DNA of 64,000 nucleotides from the NCBI RefSeq assembly GCF_011174775.1, contig NZ_JAANHS010000007.1:1-64000 (forward strand), written 5' to 3'. Positions 16,545 through 24,041 of this stretch are shown here, piece by piece (position 1 is the stretch's first letter; every line of letters starts with the position of its first letter). This DNA comes from Rhodobacter calidifons. GTDB lineage: Bacteria; Pseudomonadota; Alphaproteobacteria; Rhodobacterales; Rhodobacteraceae. The notes beneath the pieces were generated by a model, which did no database searches, was not told the origin of the DNA, and saw only the letters and a list, made by a program, of their open reading frames with translations. The position numbers and the translations under genes were made by a program.

Positions 16545-17075
16545 GTGGAAGCATTCGCCGACAGCATCATCGCCTTCATCGAGCAGAACCAGACCTGGTT
16601 CCCGCTGATCATGGTACTGTTTGCGGCGGCCGAGACCACGGCCTTCCTGTCGATCCTCATTCCTTCGACGCCGGTCCTTGCCGCGGTGGGCGCACTGGCG
16701 GCGACCGGGGCGCTGTCGTTCTGGTCGCTCTGGATCGGGGCGACGATCGGGGCGCTGATCGGATCGACCTTCAGCTACTGGCTGGGCTGGCGCTATGGCA
16801 GCCATGTGCTGACCATGCGCCCCCTGCGCGACCATCCAGACTGGGTGGAAAAGGCTCAGGCCGCCTTCGACCGCTACGGCCCGGTGACGATCTTCATCGG
16901 CCATTTCACCACGATCTTCCGCCCCGTCGTGTTCCTGATGGCCGGGATGAGCGGCATGACCCTGCCGCGCTTCCTGTTCTGGAACACGCTGGGCTGCGTC
17001 GCCTGGGCCTTCATCGTGCCCAAGCTTGGCCAGTTCGGCGGCGACCTCATCGGCTGGATCTGGTCGCTGTTCTGA
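16545..17075 (+). CDS. DedA-family membrane protein
   Basis: A 176-aa DedA/SNARE-associated protein with four or five hydrophobic segments. It shows the family block FLSILIPSTPVLAAVGALAATG, the re-entrant GATIGALIGSTFSYWLGWRYG, and FIGHFTTIFRPVVFLMAGMSGM, where Arg is the conserved functional residue. DedA proteins act in lipid flipping and proton-dependent envelope homeostasis. It starts at GTG 16545 after GGAAAGGA and sits between preT and preA with 60-70 bp gaps either side. A direct role in pyrimidine breakdown is not expected from the family. Confidence 0.85.
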   Translation: MEAFADSIIAFIEQNQTWFPLIMVLFAAAETTAFLSILIPSTPVLAAVGALAATGALSFWSLWIGATIGALIGSTFSYWLGWRYGSHVLTMRPLRDHPDWVEKAQAAFDRYGPVTIFIGHFTTIFRPVVFLMAGMSGMTLPRFLFWNTLGCVAWAFIVPKLGQFGGDLIGWIWSLF

Positions 17076-17081
17076 AGGAAC

Positions 17082-17104
17082 GGTGCGCTGTGGCGCACCC
17101 TACG
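17082..17104 (-). repeat. GTAG-type REP-like hairpin
   Basis: Stem GGTGCGC / GCGCACC with loop TGTG is followed by CTACG. On the minus strand it reads CGTAGGGTGCGC and onward, i.e. a GTAG tetranucleotide next to a palindrome, the layout of RAYT-associated REP elements. It is a single copy in the dedA-preA gap; no RAYT transposase is present in the window. Confidence 0.55.
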
Positions 17105-17138
17105 CTGTATCTCCCCGCTGATCGCCAGGAGGCATCCC

Positions 17139-18437
17139 ATGGCTAACCTTTCGTCCGATTTCATCGGCATCAAGTCGCCGAATCCGTTCTGGCTGGCCTC
17201 GGCCCCGCCCACGGACAAGCAGTACAACGTCGAGCGCGCCTTCGAGGCCGGCTGGGGCGGCGTCGTGTGGAAGACGCTCGGCGCAGAGGGGCCGCCGGTC
17301 GTGAACGTCAACGGGCCGCGCTATGGCGCGGTCTGGGGGGCGGACCGGCGGCTTCTCGGTCTGAACAACATCGAGCTGATCACCGACCGGCCGCTGGAGG
17401 TGAACCTGCGCGAGATCAAGGCGGTCAAGCGCAAATGGCGCGACCGCGCGCTGGTCATCAGCCTGATGGTGCCCTGCGACGAGGACAGCTGGAAGGACAT
17501 CCTGCACCGGATCGAGGATACCGAGGCCGACGGGGTCGAGCTGAACTTCGGCTGCCCGCACGGGATGGCCGAACGCGGCATGGGATCGGCCGTGGGCCAG
17601 GTGCCGGAATACATCGAGATGGTGACGCGCTGGGTGAAACAGCACAGCCGGATGCCCTGCATCGTGAAGCTGACGCCGAACATCACCGACATCCGCAAGC
17701 CGGCCGAGGCCGCCAGGCGGGGCGGTGCGGATGCCGTCAGCCTGATCAACACGATCAACTCGATCACCTCGGTCAATCTGGACGACTTCTCGCCCGAGCC
17801 GATGATCGACGGCAAGGGCACGCATGGCGGCTATTGCGGCCCGGCGGTCAAGCCGATTGCCCTGAACATGGTGGCCGAGATCGCGCGCAGCCCGGAAACG
17901 CGGGGCCTGCCGATCAGCGGTATCGGCGGCGTCACCACCTGGCGCGACGCAGCGGAATTCCTGGCGCTGGGTGCGGGCAATGTGCAGGTCTGCACCGCGG
18001 CGATGACCTATGGCTTCAAGATCGTGCAGGAGATGATCTCGGGCCTGTCGCAGTATCTGGACGACAAGCAGATCGGCCTGTCGGACCTGGTGGGCCGCGC
18101 GGTGCCGAACGTCACCGACTGGCAGTATCTGAACCTGAACTATGTCACCAAGGCACGCATCGATCAGGACGCCTGCATCAAGTGCGGGCGCTGCTATGCC
18201 GCCTGCGAGGACACCAGCCACCAGGCCATCGCCATGTCGGCGGACCGCACCTTCACCGTGAAGGACGAGGAATGCGTGGCCTGCAACCTCTGCGTCAATG
18301 TCTGCCCGGTGGAGAATTGCATCACCATGGTGCCGCTGCCGAAGGGCGCGGTCGATCCGCGCACGGGCCGCAAGGTCGGCGACTATGCCAACTGGACGAC
18401 GCATCCCAACAACCCGAGCGCTCAGGCCGCGGAATAG
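17139..18437 (+). CDS. preA: NAD-dependent dihydropyrimidine dehydrogenase, PreA subunit
   Basis: A 432-aa protein with an FMN TIM barrel of the dihydroorotate dehydrogenase type (NPFWLASAPPTD, GVVWKTLG, NFGCPHGMAERGMGSA, KLTPNITD, GISGIGGVTTWRDAAEF-like region). Two C-terminal 4Fe-4S clusters follow in CIKCGRCYAACEDTSHQA and CVACNLCVNVCPVENC. It reduces uracil/thymine using electrons from PreT, the first step of the reductive pathway. Start ATG 17139 follows CAGGAGG. The active-site Cys of the family lies in the NFGCPHG region. Confidence 0.96.
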   Translation: MANLSSDFIGIKSPNPFWLASAPPTDKQYNVERAFEAGWGGVVWKTLGAEGPPVVNVNGPRYGAVWGADRRLLGLNNIELITDRPLEVNLREIKAVKRKWRDRALVISLMVPCDEDSWKDILHRIEDTEADGVELNFGCPHGMAERGMGSAVGQVPEYIEMVTRWVKQHSRMPCIVKLTPNITDIRKPAEAARRGGADAVSLINTINSITSVNLDDFSPEPMIDGKGTHGGYCGPAVKPIALNMVAEIARSPETRGLPISGIGGVTTWRDAAEFLALGAGNVQVCTAAMTYGFKIVQEMISGLSQYLDDKQIGLSDLVGRAVPNVTDWQYLNLNYVTKARIDQDACIKCGRCYAACEDTSHQAIAMSADRTFTVKDEECVACNLCVNVCPVENCITMVPLPKGAVDPRTGRKVGDYANWTTHPNNPSAQAAE

Positions 18438-18479
18438 CGGCCGCCGCACCTCTGGCTGCGCCGCGTCGGGCGTCGCGTC

Positions 18480-18773
18480 TCAGGGCACCGGCAGCGGGTT
18501 GATCCCGGCGGCGATGCTGGCCTTGATGTAGGCGGCGCGCGCCGCCTCGGCCGCGGCTGCCGCGCTGGTCTCGGCCGTAGTCCGAACCGCCAGAAGCTGC
18601 GGCGCGCCCGGTCCGGCGGGCGCCGTCGTCTGCTGCACCGCCTGGGCCAGGATCGGCTGGCCCACGGGATCTGCGGTCTGCGAGGTCTCTCTGGTCGGCC
18701 CGGCCGGAACCGGAGCCGTTACCGCCTGTTCCGCCACCGGCGCGGGCGGCCGGATGCAGGTGATGATGCCCAT
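18480..18773 (-). CDS. Small Ala/Pro/Thr-rich hypothetical protein
   Basis: 97 aa with no recognised domain. Composition is strongly Ala/Pro/Thr/Gln, with a C-terminal amphipathic Ala-rich stretch (TTAETSAAAAAEAARAAYIK). Start ATG 18773 is chosen because AAGGAGGGC precedes it; upstream in-frame codons read through the neighbouring tetR. It lies between preA and the RutR-like gene on the repressor strand. Function is unknown; the strong ribosome site suggests it is real. Confidence 0.6.
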   Translation of the reverse strand: MGIITCIRPPAPVAEQAVTAPVPAGPTRETSQTADPVGQPILAQAVQQTTAPAGPGAPQLLAVRTTAETSAAAAAEAARAAYIKASIAAGINPLPVP

Positions 18774-18855
18774 GTCACGCCCTCCTTCTCTTGGGTGGAC
18801 AGGGTCGATCTTAACGCAAAAGCAACGGTTTTTCAGCCGGTTAATGGCTAAAATC

Positions 18856-19476
18856 CTAACGATCCGGCGCGAGGAGGCGCAGGAACAGCGTTTCGAGGAA
18901 GCCGCCCGCTTCGGCAAAGGGATCGTGCCCCGGCCCAAGCACGGCCCGGACCTGGACGTCGAAATCGGCATAATGCTGGGTCAGCGCCCAGATCGAGAAG
19001 ATCAGATGCACCGGATCGACCCGGGCGATCCGGCCCTGGTCCATCCAGTCGGTCAGCACCCTGGCCTTCTCTGCGACCAGAGCGCGCAGGTCGCCCTCGA
19101 TCGCCTCGCGCATGCGGGGCGCACCTTGCAGGATCTCGCCGGCGAAAAGCCGGCTTTCGCGGGGATAGTCGCGCGCGAGGTCGAGCTTGCGGCGGACATA
19201 GGCCAGCACCTCCTGCACCGGGTCGCCCGCCGGGTCCATGGCGCGCAGGGGGTCAAGCCAGGTGTCCAGCAGCCCGGTTAGCAGCGCCTTGTGCACCGCT
19301 TCCTTGGACGGGAAGTAGTAAAGAAGGTTCGGCTTCGACAGGCCCGCGACCTCGGCGATCTGGTCCAGCGTCGCGCCCCGGAAGCCGTGCAGCGAGAAGA
19401 CTTCAAGGGCGGCGTCCAGAATGACCTCGCGGTTCTTCTGCTGGATGCGCGAACGGGGGCGGGCGGAACTGGACAT
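18856..19476 (-). CDS. TetR-family regulator, RutR-like (copy 1)
   Basis: A 206-aa repressor. The N-terminal helix-turn-helix is REVILDAALEVFSLHGFRGATLDQIAEVAGLSKPNLLYYFPSKEAV. The ligand domain closely follows RutR: YVRRKLDLARDYPRESRLFAGEILQGAP, WMDQGRIARVDPVHLIFSIWALTQHYADF. E. coli RutR binds uracil/thymine and controls pyrimidine use. ATG 19476 gives the normal N-terminus. No RutR-type box was found directly upstream of this gene, so it may act on the operators at 20730-20779 or elsewhere. Confidence 0.88.
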   Translation of the reverse strand: MSSSARPRSRIQQKNREVILDAALEVFSLHGFRGATLDQIAEVAGLSKPNLLYYFPSKEAVHKALLTGLLDTWLDPLRAMDPAGDPVQEVLAYVRRKLDLARDYPRESRLFAGEILQGAPRMREAIEGDLRALVAEKARVLTDWMDQGRIARVDPVHLIFSIWALTQHYADFDVQVRAVLGPGHDPFAEAGGFLETLFLRLLAPDR

Positions 19477-19590
19477 GCGACGCGGATTTCCTGACGGACC
19501 ACAGGGATAGCCCGGGCCGAGGGTCGAGGTCAAACCCTGTGCCCCACCGCCGGTTCCTGTCGCCTTGCGGGTCGCTGCGGTCGGGCGCGA

Positions 19591-20055
19591 TCAGGACGGC
19601 CCGGTCGCCTCGATGAGGGCGCGGAGGCCGCGCACGACCAGCCGGTGATCCTCGACCTGCGGCAGACCCGAGACCGTAGCCACCGCCACGACCCCCGCGC
19701 CCGCCACCCGGATCGGCACCGCGCCGCCTGCGTCGGCGAAATCCTCGGCGGTCAGGCCGTGCCGCGCCAGCGTCTCGCCCCCGGCTGCATTGCGCTGTCC
19801 GACCAGCAGCGAAGGCAGCTGGAACATCAGCGCCGTGTTCGACTTCCTTCGCGCCCAGCGGTCGTTCAGCGGCGCCGAGCCCGGCAGGCCGGCGTGAAAC
19901 AGCGTCCGGTCCGGCGTGCGGATGTCGATGACCACCGGCAGATCCTCGGCCAGTGCCAGATCGACGAGGATCTGCCCCAGCCGCAGCGCCGCCAGTTCGT
20001 CGAACCGGGGCAGGGTGAGGGTGGCGTATTCCGCCTCAAGCTCGGTGATGTCCAT
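19591..20055 (-). CDS. UPF0303 / heme-degrading-domain family protein
   Basis: A 154-aa cytoplasmic protein of the GlcG/HbpS-like fold, UPF0303 branch. Family features include LGQILVDLALAEDLPVVIDIRTPDRTLFHAGLPG, NDRWARRKSNTALMFQ, and a C-terminal glycine-rich strand GGAVPIRVAGAGVVAVATVSGLPQVEDHRLVV. The biochemical role in this branch is unknown. It lies 9 bp past the second TetR gene on the same strand, so the two are probably co-transcribed from the RutR-box region. GGAGACGG precedes ATG 20055. Confidence 0.8.
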   Translation of the reverse strand: MDITELEAEYATLTLPRFDELAALRLGQILVDLALAEDLPVVIDIRTPDRTLFHAGLPGSAPLNDRWARRKSNTALMFQLPSLLVGQRNAAGGETLARHGLTAEDFADAGGAVPIRVAGAGVVAVATVSGLPQVEDHRLVVRGLRALIEATGPS

Positions 20056-20064
20056 TCCGTCTCC

Positions 20065-20712
20065 TCAGATCGCCCCGATCCCGCGCAGGACCATGTCCTT
20101 GACGCTGGCCTTGGCCTCTTCCCACTGCTTGTCGGAGAGCGGCTTGCCGTTGTTCAGCGTCTGGATCTGGTGGCCGAAATCGGCGTAGTGCTGCGTCGTG
20201 GCCCAGAGCATGTAAAGCAGATGCCGCGGGTTCACCGGGCGCATCTTGCCCTCGTCGATCCAGCGCTGGATCACCGCGATCCGGCCATTGGTCCAGTCGC
20301 GCAGCGTCGTCTCCAGATAGTCCTGGATCACCGGCGCGCCGTGCATCACCTCGGAGGCCCAGACCTTGGAGCCATGCGGATGGGTGCGGCTGATGTCCAT
20401 CTTGGCGTCGATATAGGCGCCGATCCCTTCCACCGGGCCGGGGGCGTCGTCGAAGCTGGAGGCCGCATCGAGCCAGATTTCGAAGATCTGCTGCACGACC
20501 TTGCGGTAAAGGTCTTCCTTGGTGGCGAAGTAATAGTGCAGGTTCGCCTTGGGCAGGCCGGCCATGTCGGCGATCAGCTGCATGGTGGCGCCCCCGAACC
20601 CGGCCTCGGCAAAGACCTTCTCGGCGGCGTCCAGGATCGCGCGTTCGTTCTCGCGCCGGATATTCGTGCGGCGGCCGGGTTTCAGGCGTGAAATCTGGGC
20701 GTCGCCGCTCAT
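20065..20712 (-). CDS. TetR-family regulator, RutR-like (copy 2)
   Basis: 215 aa. The helix-turn-helix is ENERAILDAAEKVFAEAGFGGATMQLIADMAGLPKANLHYYFATKEDL. The C-terminal domain shares the RutR pattern (IDAKMDISRTHPHGSKVWASEVMHGAP, WIDEGKMRPVNPRHLLYMLWATTQHYADF). It is a paralogue of the 18856-19476 product. It is divergent from the pydC-like gene, and two RutR-type operators lie between them, the nearer 18 bp from its own start. It is therefore the best candidate for autoregulation and for control of the catabolic genes. Confidence 0.9.
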   Translation of the reverse strand: MSGDAQISRLKPGRRTNIRRENERAILDAAEKVFAEAGFGGATMQLIADMAGLPKANLHYYFATKEDLYRKVVQQIFEIWLDAASSFDDAPGPVEGIGAYIDAKMDISRTHPHGSKVWASEVMHGAPVIQDYLETTLRDWTNGRIAVIQRWIDEGKMRPVNPRHLLYMLWATTQHYADFGHQIQTLNNGKPLSDKQWEEAKASVKDMVLRGIGAI

Positions 20713-20729
20713 CGCTCTCCGGATTTTTG

Positions 20730-20745
20730 TTGACCGTATGGTCAG
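20730..20745. promoter_or_regulatory. RutR-type operator 1
   Basis: TTGACCGTATGGTCAG is an inverted repeat (TGACC-N4-GGTCA) matching the RutR consensus TTGACCAnnTGGTCAA at most positions. It lies 18 bp upstream of the second tetR gene. Its core is the exact reverse complement of operator 2, and the two centres are 34 bp apart, about three helical turns. Confidence 0.8.
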
Positions 20746-20763
20746 GTTGTGCTGCGCTTCACC

Positions 20764-20779
20764 TTGACCATACGGTCAG
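20764..20779. promoter_or_regulatory. RutR-type operator 2
   Basis: TTGACCATACGGTCAG has the same TGACC-N4-GGTCA design, oriented oppositely to operator 1. It lies 56 bp before the ATG of the pydC-like gene, where a bound repressor would overlap or flank the promoter. Spacing on one helical face would allow cooperative binding of two dimers. Confidence 0.8.
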
Positions 20780-20834
20780 GAAATGAGTCGCGGCAAGGGG
20801 CAGGATGGCCCCGCGCGAACAGGGAGCCAAGCCG

Positions 20835-22085
20835 ATGCCAGCAACCGGGGACAACCTTCGGATCAATTCCGCACGCCTGTGGGACAGCCTGATGGAAATG
20901 GCGAAGATCGGCCCGGGTGTGGCGGGGGGGAACAACCGCCAGACCCTGACCGATGCCGACAGCGAAGGGCGGCATCTGTTCGCCTCCTGGTGCAGGGCGG
21001 CCGGGATGACGATGGGCGTCGATACCATGGGCAACATGTTCGCCACGCGGGCGGGGACCGACCCGGACGCCCTGCCGGTCTATATCGGCAGCCACCTCGA
21101 CACCCAGCCGACGGGGGGCAAGTATGACGGGGTCCTGGGCGTTCTGGCGGGGCTGGAAGTGGTGCGCACGCTGAACGACATGGGGGTCAAGACCAGGCAC
21201 CCGATCGTCGTGACCAACTGGACGAATGAAGAGGGCACCCGCTTTGCCCCCGCGATGCTCGCCAGCGGAGTCTTTGCCGGGGTGCTGGAGCAGGACTGGG
21301 CCTATGACCGCCGCGACGCCAAGGGCCTGCGTTTCGGCGACGAGCTGGAGCGGATCGGCTGGAAGGGGACCGAAAAGGTCGGCGCGCGCAAGATGAAGGC
21401 GATGTTCGAGCTGCACATCGAACAGGGCCCGATCCTCGAAGCCGAGGGCAAGGAGGTCGGCGTTGTGACCCACGGCCAGGGCTTGCGCTGGATCGAATGC
21501 ACAGTGACGGGCAAGGGGCAGCATACCGGCTCGACCCCGATGTATCTGCGCCGCAATGCCGGGCGGGGGCTGGCCCGGGTGATCGACCTGGTGCACGAGA
21601 TCGCCATGGCGCGGCAACCCAATGCCGTTGGGGCGATCGGGCACATCGACGTCTACCCCAACAGCCGCAACATCATCCCGGAAAAGATCGTTTTCACGGT
21701 GGATTTCCGCAGCCACATCCTGGAGACGCTGGAGGCGATGGTCGCCGAGTTCAACGCCCGTGCCCCGGGACTGTGTGCCGAGGTGGGGGTGAAGTTCACA
21801 TCGCAGCTCTCCGGCTGGTTCGACCCGCCGGCTTTCGACGAAAACCTTGTGAAGATCGTCCGCCAATCAGCTGAAAAGCTTGGATATTCCCACATGGACA
21901 TCGTTTCCGGCGCCGGTCACGACGCCTGCTGGATCAACCGCGTCGCCCCCACGGTGATGGTGATGTGCCCCTGCGTGGACGGCCTGTCGCACAACGAGGC
22001 GGAGGAGATCAGCCCGGAATGGGCGGCGGCGGGGACGGATGTGCTGCTGCATGCGGTGCTTGAGGTGGCGGAGGTGGTGGGGTGA
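20835..22085 (+). CDS. Zn-dependent M20 amidohydrolase, beta-ureidopropionase-like
   Basis: A 416-aa hydantoinase/carbamoylase-family enzyme. Metal ligands are visible in GSHLDTQPTGGKYDGVLGVLAGLE, TNWTNEEGTRFAPAM, ELHIEQGPILEAEG and near the C-terminus GLSHNEAEEI. It contains the dimerisation insert with the GQHTGSTPM motif. In this context it should hydrolyse N-carbamoyl-beta-alanine (or beta-aminoisobutyrate) to the beta-amino acid, CO2 and ammonia, the last reductive step. ATG 20835 follows AGGGAG. Allantoate amidohydrolase is the main alternative, but the preTA/hydA neighbours favour the pyrimidine role. Confidence 0.9.
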   Translation: MPATGDNLRINSARLWDSLMEMAKIGPGVAGGNNRQTLTDADSEGRHLFASWCRAAGMTMGVDTMGNMFATRAGTDPDALPVYIGSHLDTQPTGGKYDGVLGVLAGLEVVRTLNDMGVKTRHPIVVTNWTNEEGTRFAPAMLASGVFAGVLEQDWAYDRRDAKGLRFGDELERIGWKGTEKVGARKMKAMFELHIEQGPILEAEGKEVGVVTHGQGLRWIECTVTGKGQHTGSTPMYLRRNAGRGLARVIDLVHEIAMARQPNAVGAIGHIDVYPNSRNIIPEKIVFTVDFRSHILETLEAMVAEFNARAPGLCAEVGVKFTSQLSGWFDPPAFDENLVKIVRQSAEKLGYSHMDIVSGAGHDACWINRVAPTVMVMCPCVDGLSHNEAEEISPEWAAAGTDVLLHAVLEVAEVVG

Positions 22086-22094
22086 TATCCAACA

Positions 22095-22128
22095 GGATAC
22101 CCGTCCCGGGCGTGACCCGGGACCTCTG
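22095..22128 (-). repeat. CGGG-tailed REP-like element, copy 1
   Basis: Read on the minus strand it gives GGTCCCGGGTCACGCCCGGG followed by ACGGG. The stem is GTCCCGGG / CCCGGGAC with a 5-nt loop and a CGGG tail. It is inverted relative to copy 2, so 22095-22185 forms a REPIN-like pair. Confidence 0.8.
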
Positions 22129-22159
22129 CCTGACGCTCGCGGTGCGCCGGGTCGATCGA

Positions 22160-22185
22160 GGCCCCGGGTCAAGCCCGGGGCGGGG
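22160..22185 (+). repeat. CGGG-tailed REP-like element, copy 2
   Basis: GGCCCCGGGTCAAGCCCGGG followed by GCGGGG. The changes from the other copies are compensatory (T-A to C-G at the stem base), preserving the hairpin. It is 39 bp before the GIY-YIG start. Confidence 0.8.
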
Positions 22186-22223
22186 TTCACCTTCCATTAA
22201 CTCTCGCGCGCCAGACTGCGGGC

Positions 22224-22508
22224 ATGGCGCATTTCGTCTACATCATGGCCTCGCGGCCCTGCGGCGCGATCTATATCGGGCGCACCGGGAACCTTTCCGC
22301 GCGCGTCGAGGCGCATCGGGCCGGGCAGTCGGTGCACACGGCGAGATACAAGATTCACACGCTCGTCTGGTTCGAAGCGCACGAGGACTTTCAGACCAGC
22401 CTTCAGCGGGAACTCGCGATCAAGCGCTGGCCGCGTGCCTGGAAGAATGCGCTGATCGCCGAGCGAAATCCGAACTGGCAGGATATAACCGCACACATTC
22501 CGCACTAG
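22224..22508 (+). CDS. Small GIY-YIG nuclease-family protein
   Basis: A 94-aa single-domain protein of the YhbQ/UPF0213-like branch. The GIY-YIG motifs are VYIM (residues 5-8) and IYIGRTGNL (16-24), with Arg27 and a conserved Glu in QRELAIKRWPRAWKNALI. The end RNPNWQDIT is typical. These proteins have one catalytic domain and no DNA-binding partner, and their role is unsettled. No good Shine-Dalgarno precedes ATG 22224. The gene is enclosed by REP-like repeats on both sides, which suggests that nuclease and repeats travel together. Confidence 0.88.
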   Translation: MAHFVYIMASRPCGAIYIGRTGNLSARVEAHRAGQSVHTARYKIHTLVWFEAHEDFQTSLQRELAIKRWPRAWKNALIAERNPNWQDITAHIPH

Positions 22509-22528
22509 GCGTCAGCGCCGGTGCCAAC

Positions 22529-22563
22529 CAGAGGTCCCGGGTCAGGCCCGGGACGGGTATTCC
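22529..22563 (+). repeat. CGGG-tailed REP-like element, copy 3
   Basis: CAGAGGTCCCGGGTCAGGCC and onward to GTATTCC. It is the inverted partner of copy 1 including the CAGAGG and TATTCC flanks outside the hairpin. It ends 22 nt before hydA, so its hairpin could also affect the mRNA upstream of that gene. Confidence 0.82.
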
Positions 22564-22584
22564 TTTGTTCAGCAGGAGCCGCAC

Positions 22585-24036
22585 ATGACCACCATCATCA
22601 AGAACGGCACCGTCGTCACCGCCGATCTCACCTACAAGGCCGATGTGCGGGTGGAGAACGGGGTGATCACCGAGATCGGGCAGGCGCTCCGCGGCGGCAC
22701 CGAACTCGATGCGACCGGCTGCTATGTCATGCCCGGCGGGATCGACCCTCATACGCATCTGGAGATGCCCTTCATGGGCACCTATTCGGCGGATGACTTC
22801 GAGTCCGGCACCCGGGCGGCGCTGTCGGGCGGGACGACGATGGTCGTCGACTTCATCCTGCCGGGGCAGGGGCAGGACCTGATGGACGCGGCCAAGGTCT
22901 GGTCGAACAAGTCAACCCGCGCGACCTGCGATTATTCCTACCACATGGCCGTCACCTGGTGGGGCGAGAAGGTCTGGCAGGGGATCGAGGACTCGGCCAA
23001 GGCCGGGATCACCAGCTTCAAGCACTTCATGGCCTACAAGGGCGCGCTGATGGTGAACGATGATGAATTGTTCAACAGCTTCCGCCGGGTGGGCGACGTG
23101 GGCGGCCTGGCGATGGTCCATGCCGAGAACGGCGATGTGGTGGCGGAACTCACGGCGAAGCTCTTGAAGGAGGGCAACACAGGACCGGAAGCCCACGCCT
23201 ATTCCCGCCCGCCGCAGGTGGAGGGCGAGGCCACGAACCGCGCGATCATGATCGCCGACATGGCGGGTGTGCCGCTCTATGTCGTCCACGTCTCCTGCGA
23301 GGACGCGCATGAGGCGATCCGGCGCGCCCGCCAGCAGGGCAAGCGGGTCTGGGGCGAGCCGCTGATCCAGCACCTGACGCTGGACGAAAGCGAATATTTC
23401 CACCCCGACTGGGACCATGCCGCGCGGCGGGTGATGTCGCCGCCCTTCCGCAACAAGCAGCATCAGGACAGCCTCTGGGCGGGTCTGATGTCCGGCAGCC
23501 TCTCGGTGGTCGCGACCGACCATTGCAGCTTTACCACCGAACAGAAGCGCTTCGGTCGCGGCGACTTCTCGAAGATCCCGAACGGGACGGGGGGGCTGGA
23601 GGACCGGATGCCCATGCTCTGGACCCATGGCGTGAACACCGGGCGGCTGACGCCGAATGAATTTGTCGCGGTAACCTCGACCAATATCGCGAAAATCCTG
23701 AACTGCTACCCGAAGAAGGGCGCGGTGCTGGTGGGGGCGGATGCCGACCTTGTGGTCTGGGATCCGGAAAAGACCAAGACGATCACCGCTGCCAGCCAGC
23801 AATCGAAGATCGACTACAACGTGTTCGAGGGCCACACCGTGAAGGGTCTGCCCCGCTTCACCCTGACCCGCGGGCATGTGGCGATCCACGATGGCGAGGT
23901 GCGCACGCAGGAAGGCCACGGGAAGTTTGTCCCCCGCGAGCCGCGCCCGGCGGTGAACCGCGCGCTGACCCAGTGGAAGGACCTGACCGCACCCCGCCCG
24001 GTGGAGCGGACGGGTATTCCGGCGACGGGGGTCTGA
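22585..24036 (+). CDS. hydA: Dihydropyrimidinase
   Basis: A 483-aa cyclic amidohydrolase (D-hydantoinase type). The metal-binding HTHLEMPF is near residue 57, the carbamylated lysine lies in SFKHFMAYKG, further histidines are in MVHAENGDVV and VVHVSCEDAHEAI, and the catalytic Asp is in ATDHCSF. N-terminal KNGTVVTADLTYKADVRVENG and C-terminal GADADLVVWDPEKTKTI complete the fold. It opens dihydrouracil/dihydrothymine to the N-carbamoyl beta-amino acid, between PreTA and the M20 enzyme. AGCAGGAG precedes the start; a REP-like hairpin ends 22 nt upstream. Confidence 0.96.
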   Translation: MTTIIKNGTVVTADLTYKADVRVENGVITEIGQALRGGTELDATGCYVMPGGIDPHTHLEMPFMGTYSADDFESGTRAALSGGTTMVVDFILPGQGQDLMDAAKVWSNKSTRATCDYSYHMAVTWWGEKVWQGIEDSAKAGITSFKHFMAYKGALMVNDDELFNSFRRVGDVGGLAMVHAENGDVVAELTAKLLKEGNTGPEAHAYSRPPQVEGEATNRAIMIADMAGVPLYVVHVSCEDAHEAIRRARQQGKRVWGEPLIQHLTLDESEYFHPDWDHAARRVMSPPFRNKQHQDSLWAGLMSGSLSVVATDHCSFTTEQKRFGRGDFSKIPNGTGGLEDRMPMLWTHGVNTGRLTPNEFVAVTSTNIAKILNCYPKKGAVLVGADADLVVWDPEKTKTITAASQQSKIDYNVFEGHTVKGLPRFTLTRGHVAIHDGEVRTQEGHGKFVPREPRPAVNRALTQWKDLTAPRPVERTGIPATGV

Positions 24037-24041
24037 CGGTG

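Larger units (their letters stand above)
22095..22563. mobile_element. Putative REP-bounded GIY-YIG cassette
   Basis: A 469-bp segment between pydC and hydA, bounded by about 34-bp inverted repeats (22095-22128 and 22529-22563) that match with one substitution and one indel. It holds a third REP-like copy at 22160-22185 and one 94-codon GIY-YIG nuclease gene. No clear target-site duplication was seen. Identification as a mobile unit is inferred from structure and from its position inside an otherwise compact catabolic operon. Confidence 0.6.

Noticed and set aside
22224-22508. The GIY-YIG protein as a UvrC fragment
   Set aside because: It is a complete 94-aa YhbQ-like domain ending in its own conserved tail, with none of the UvrC middle or C-terminal domains.
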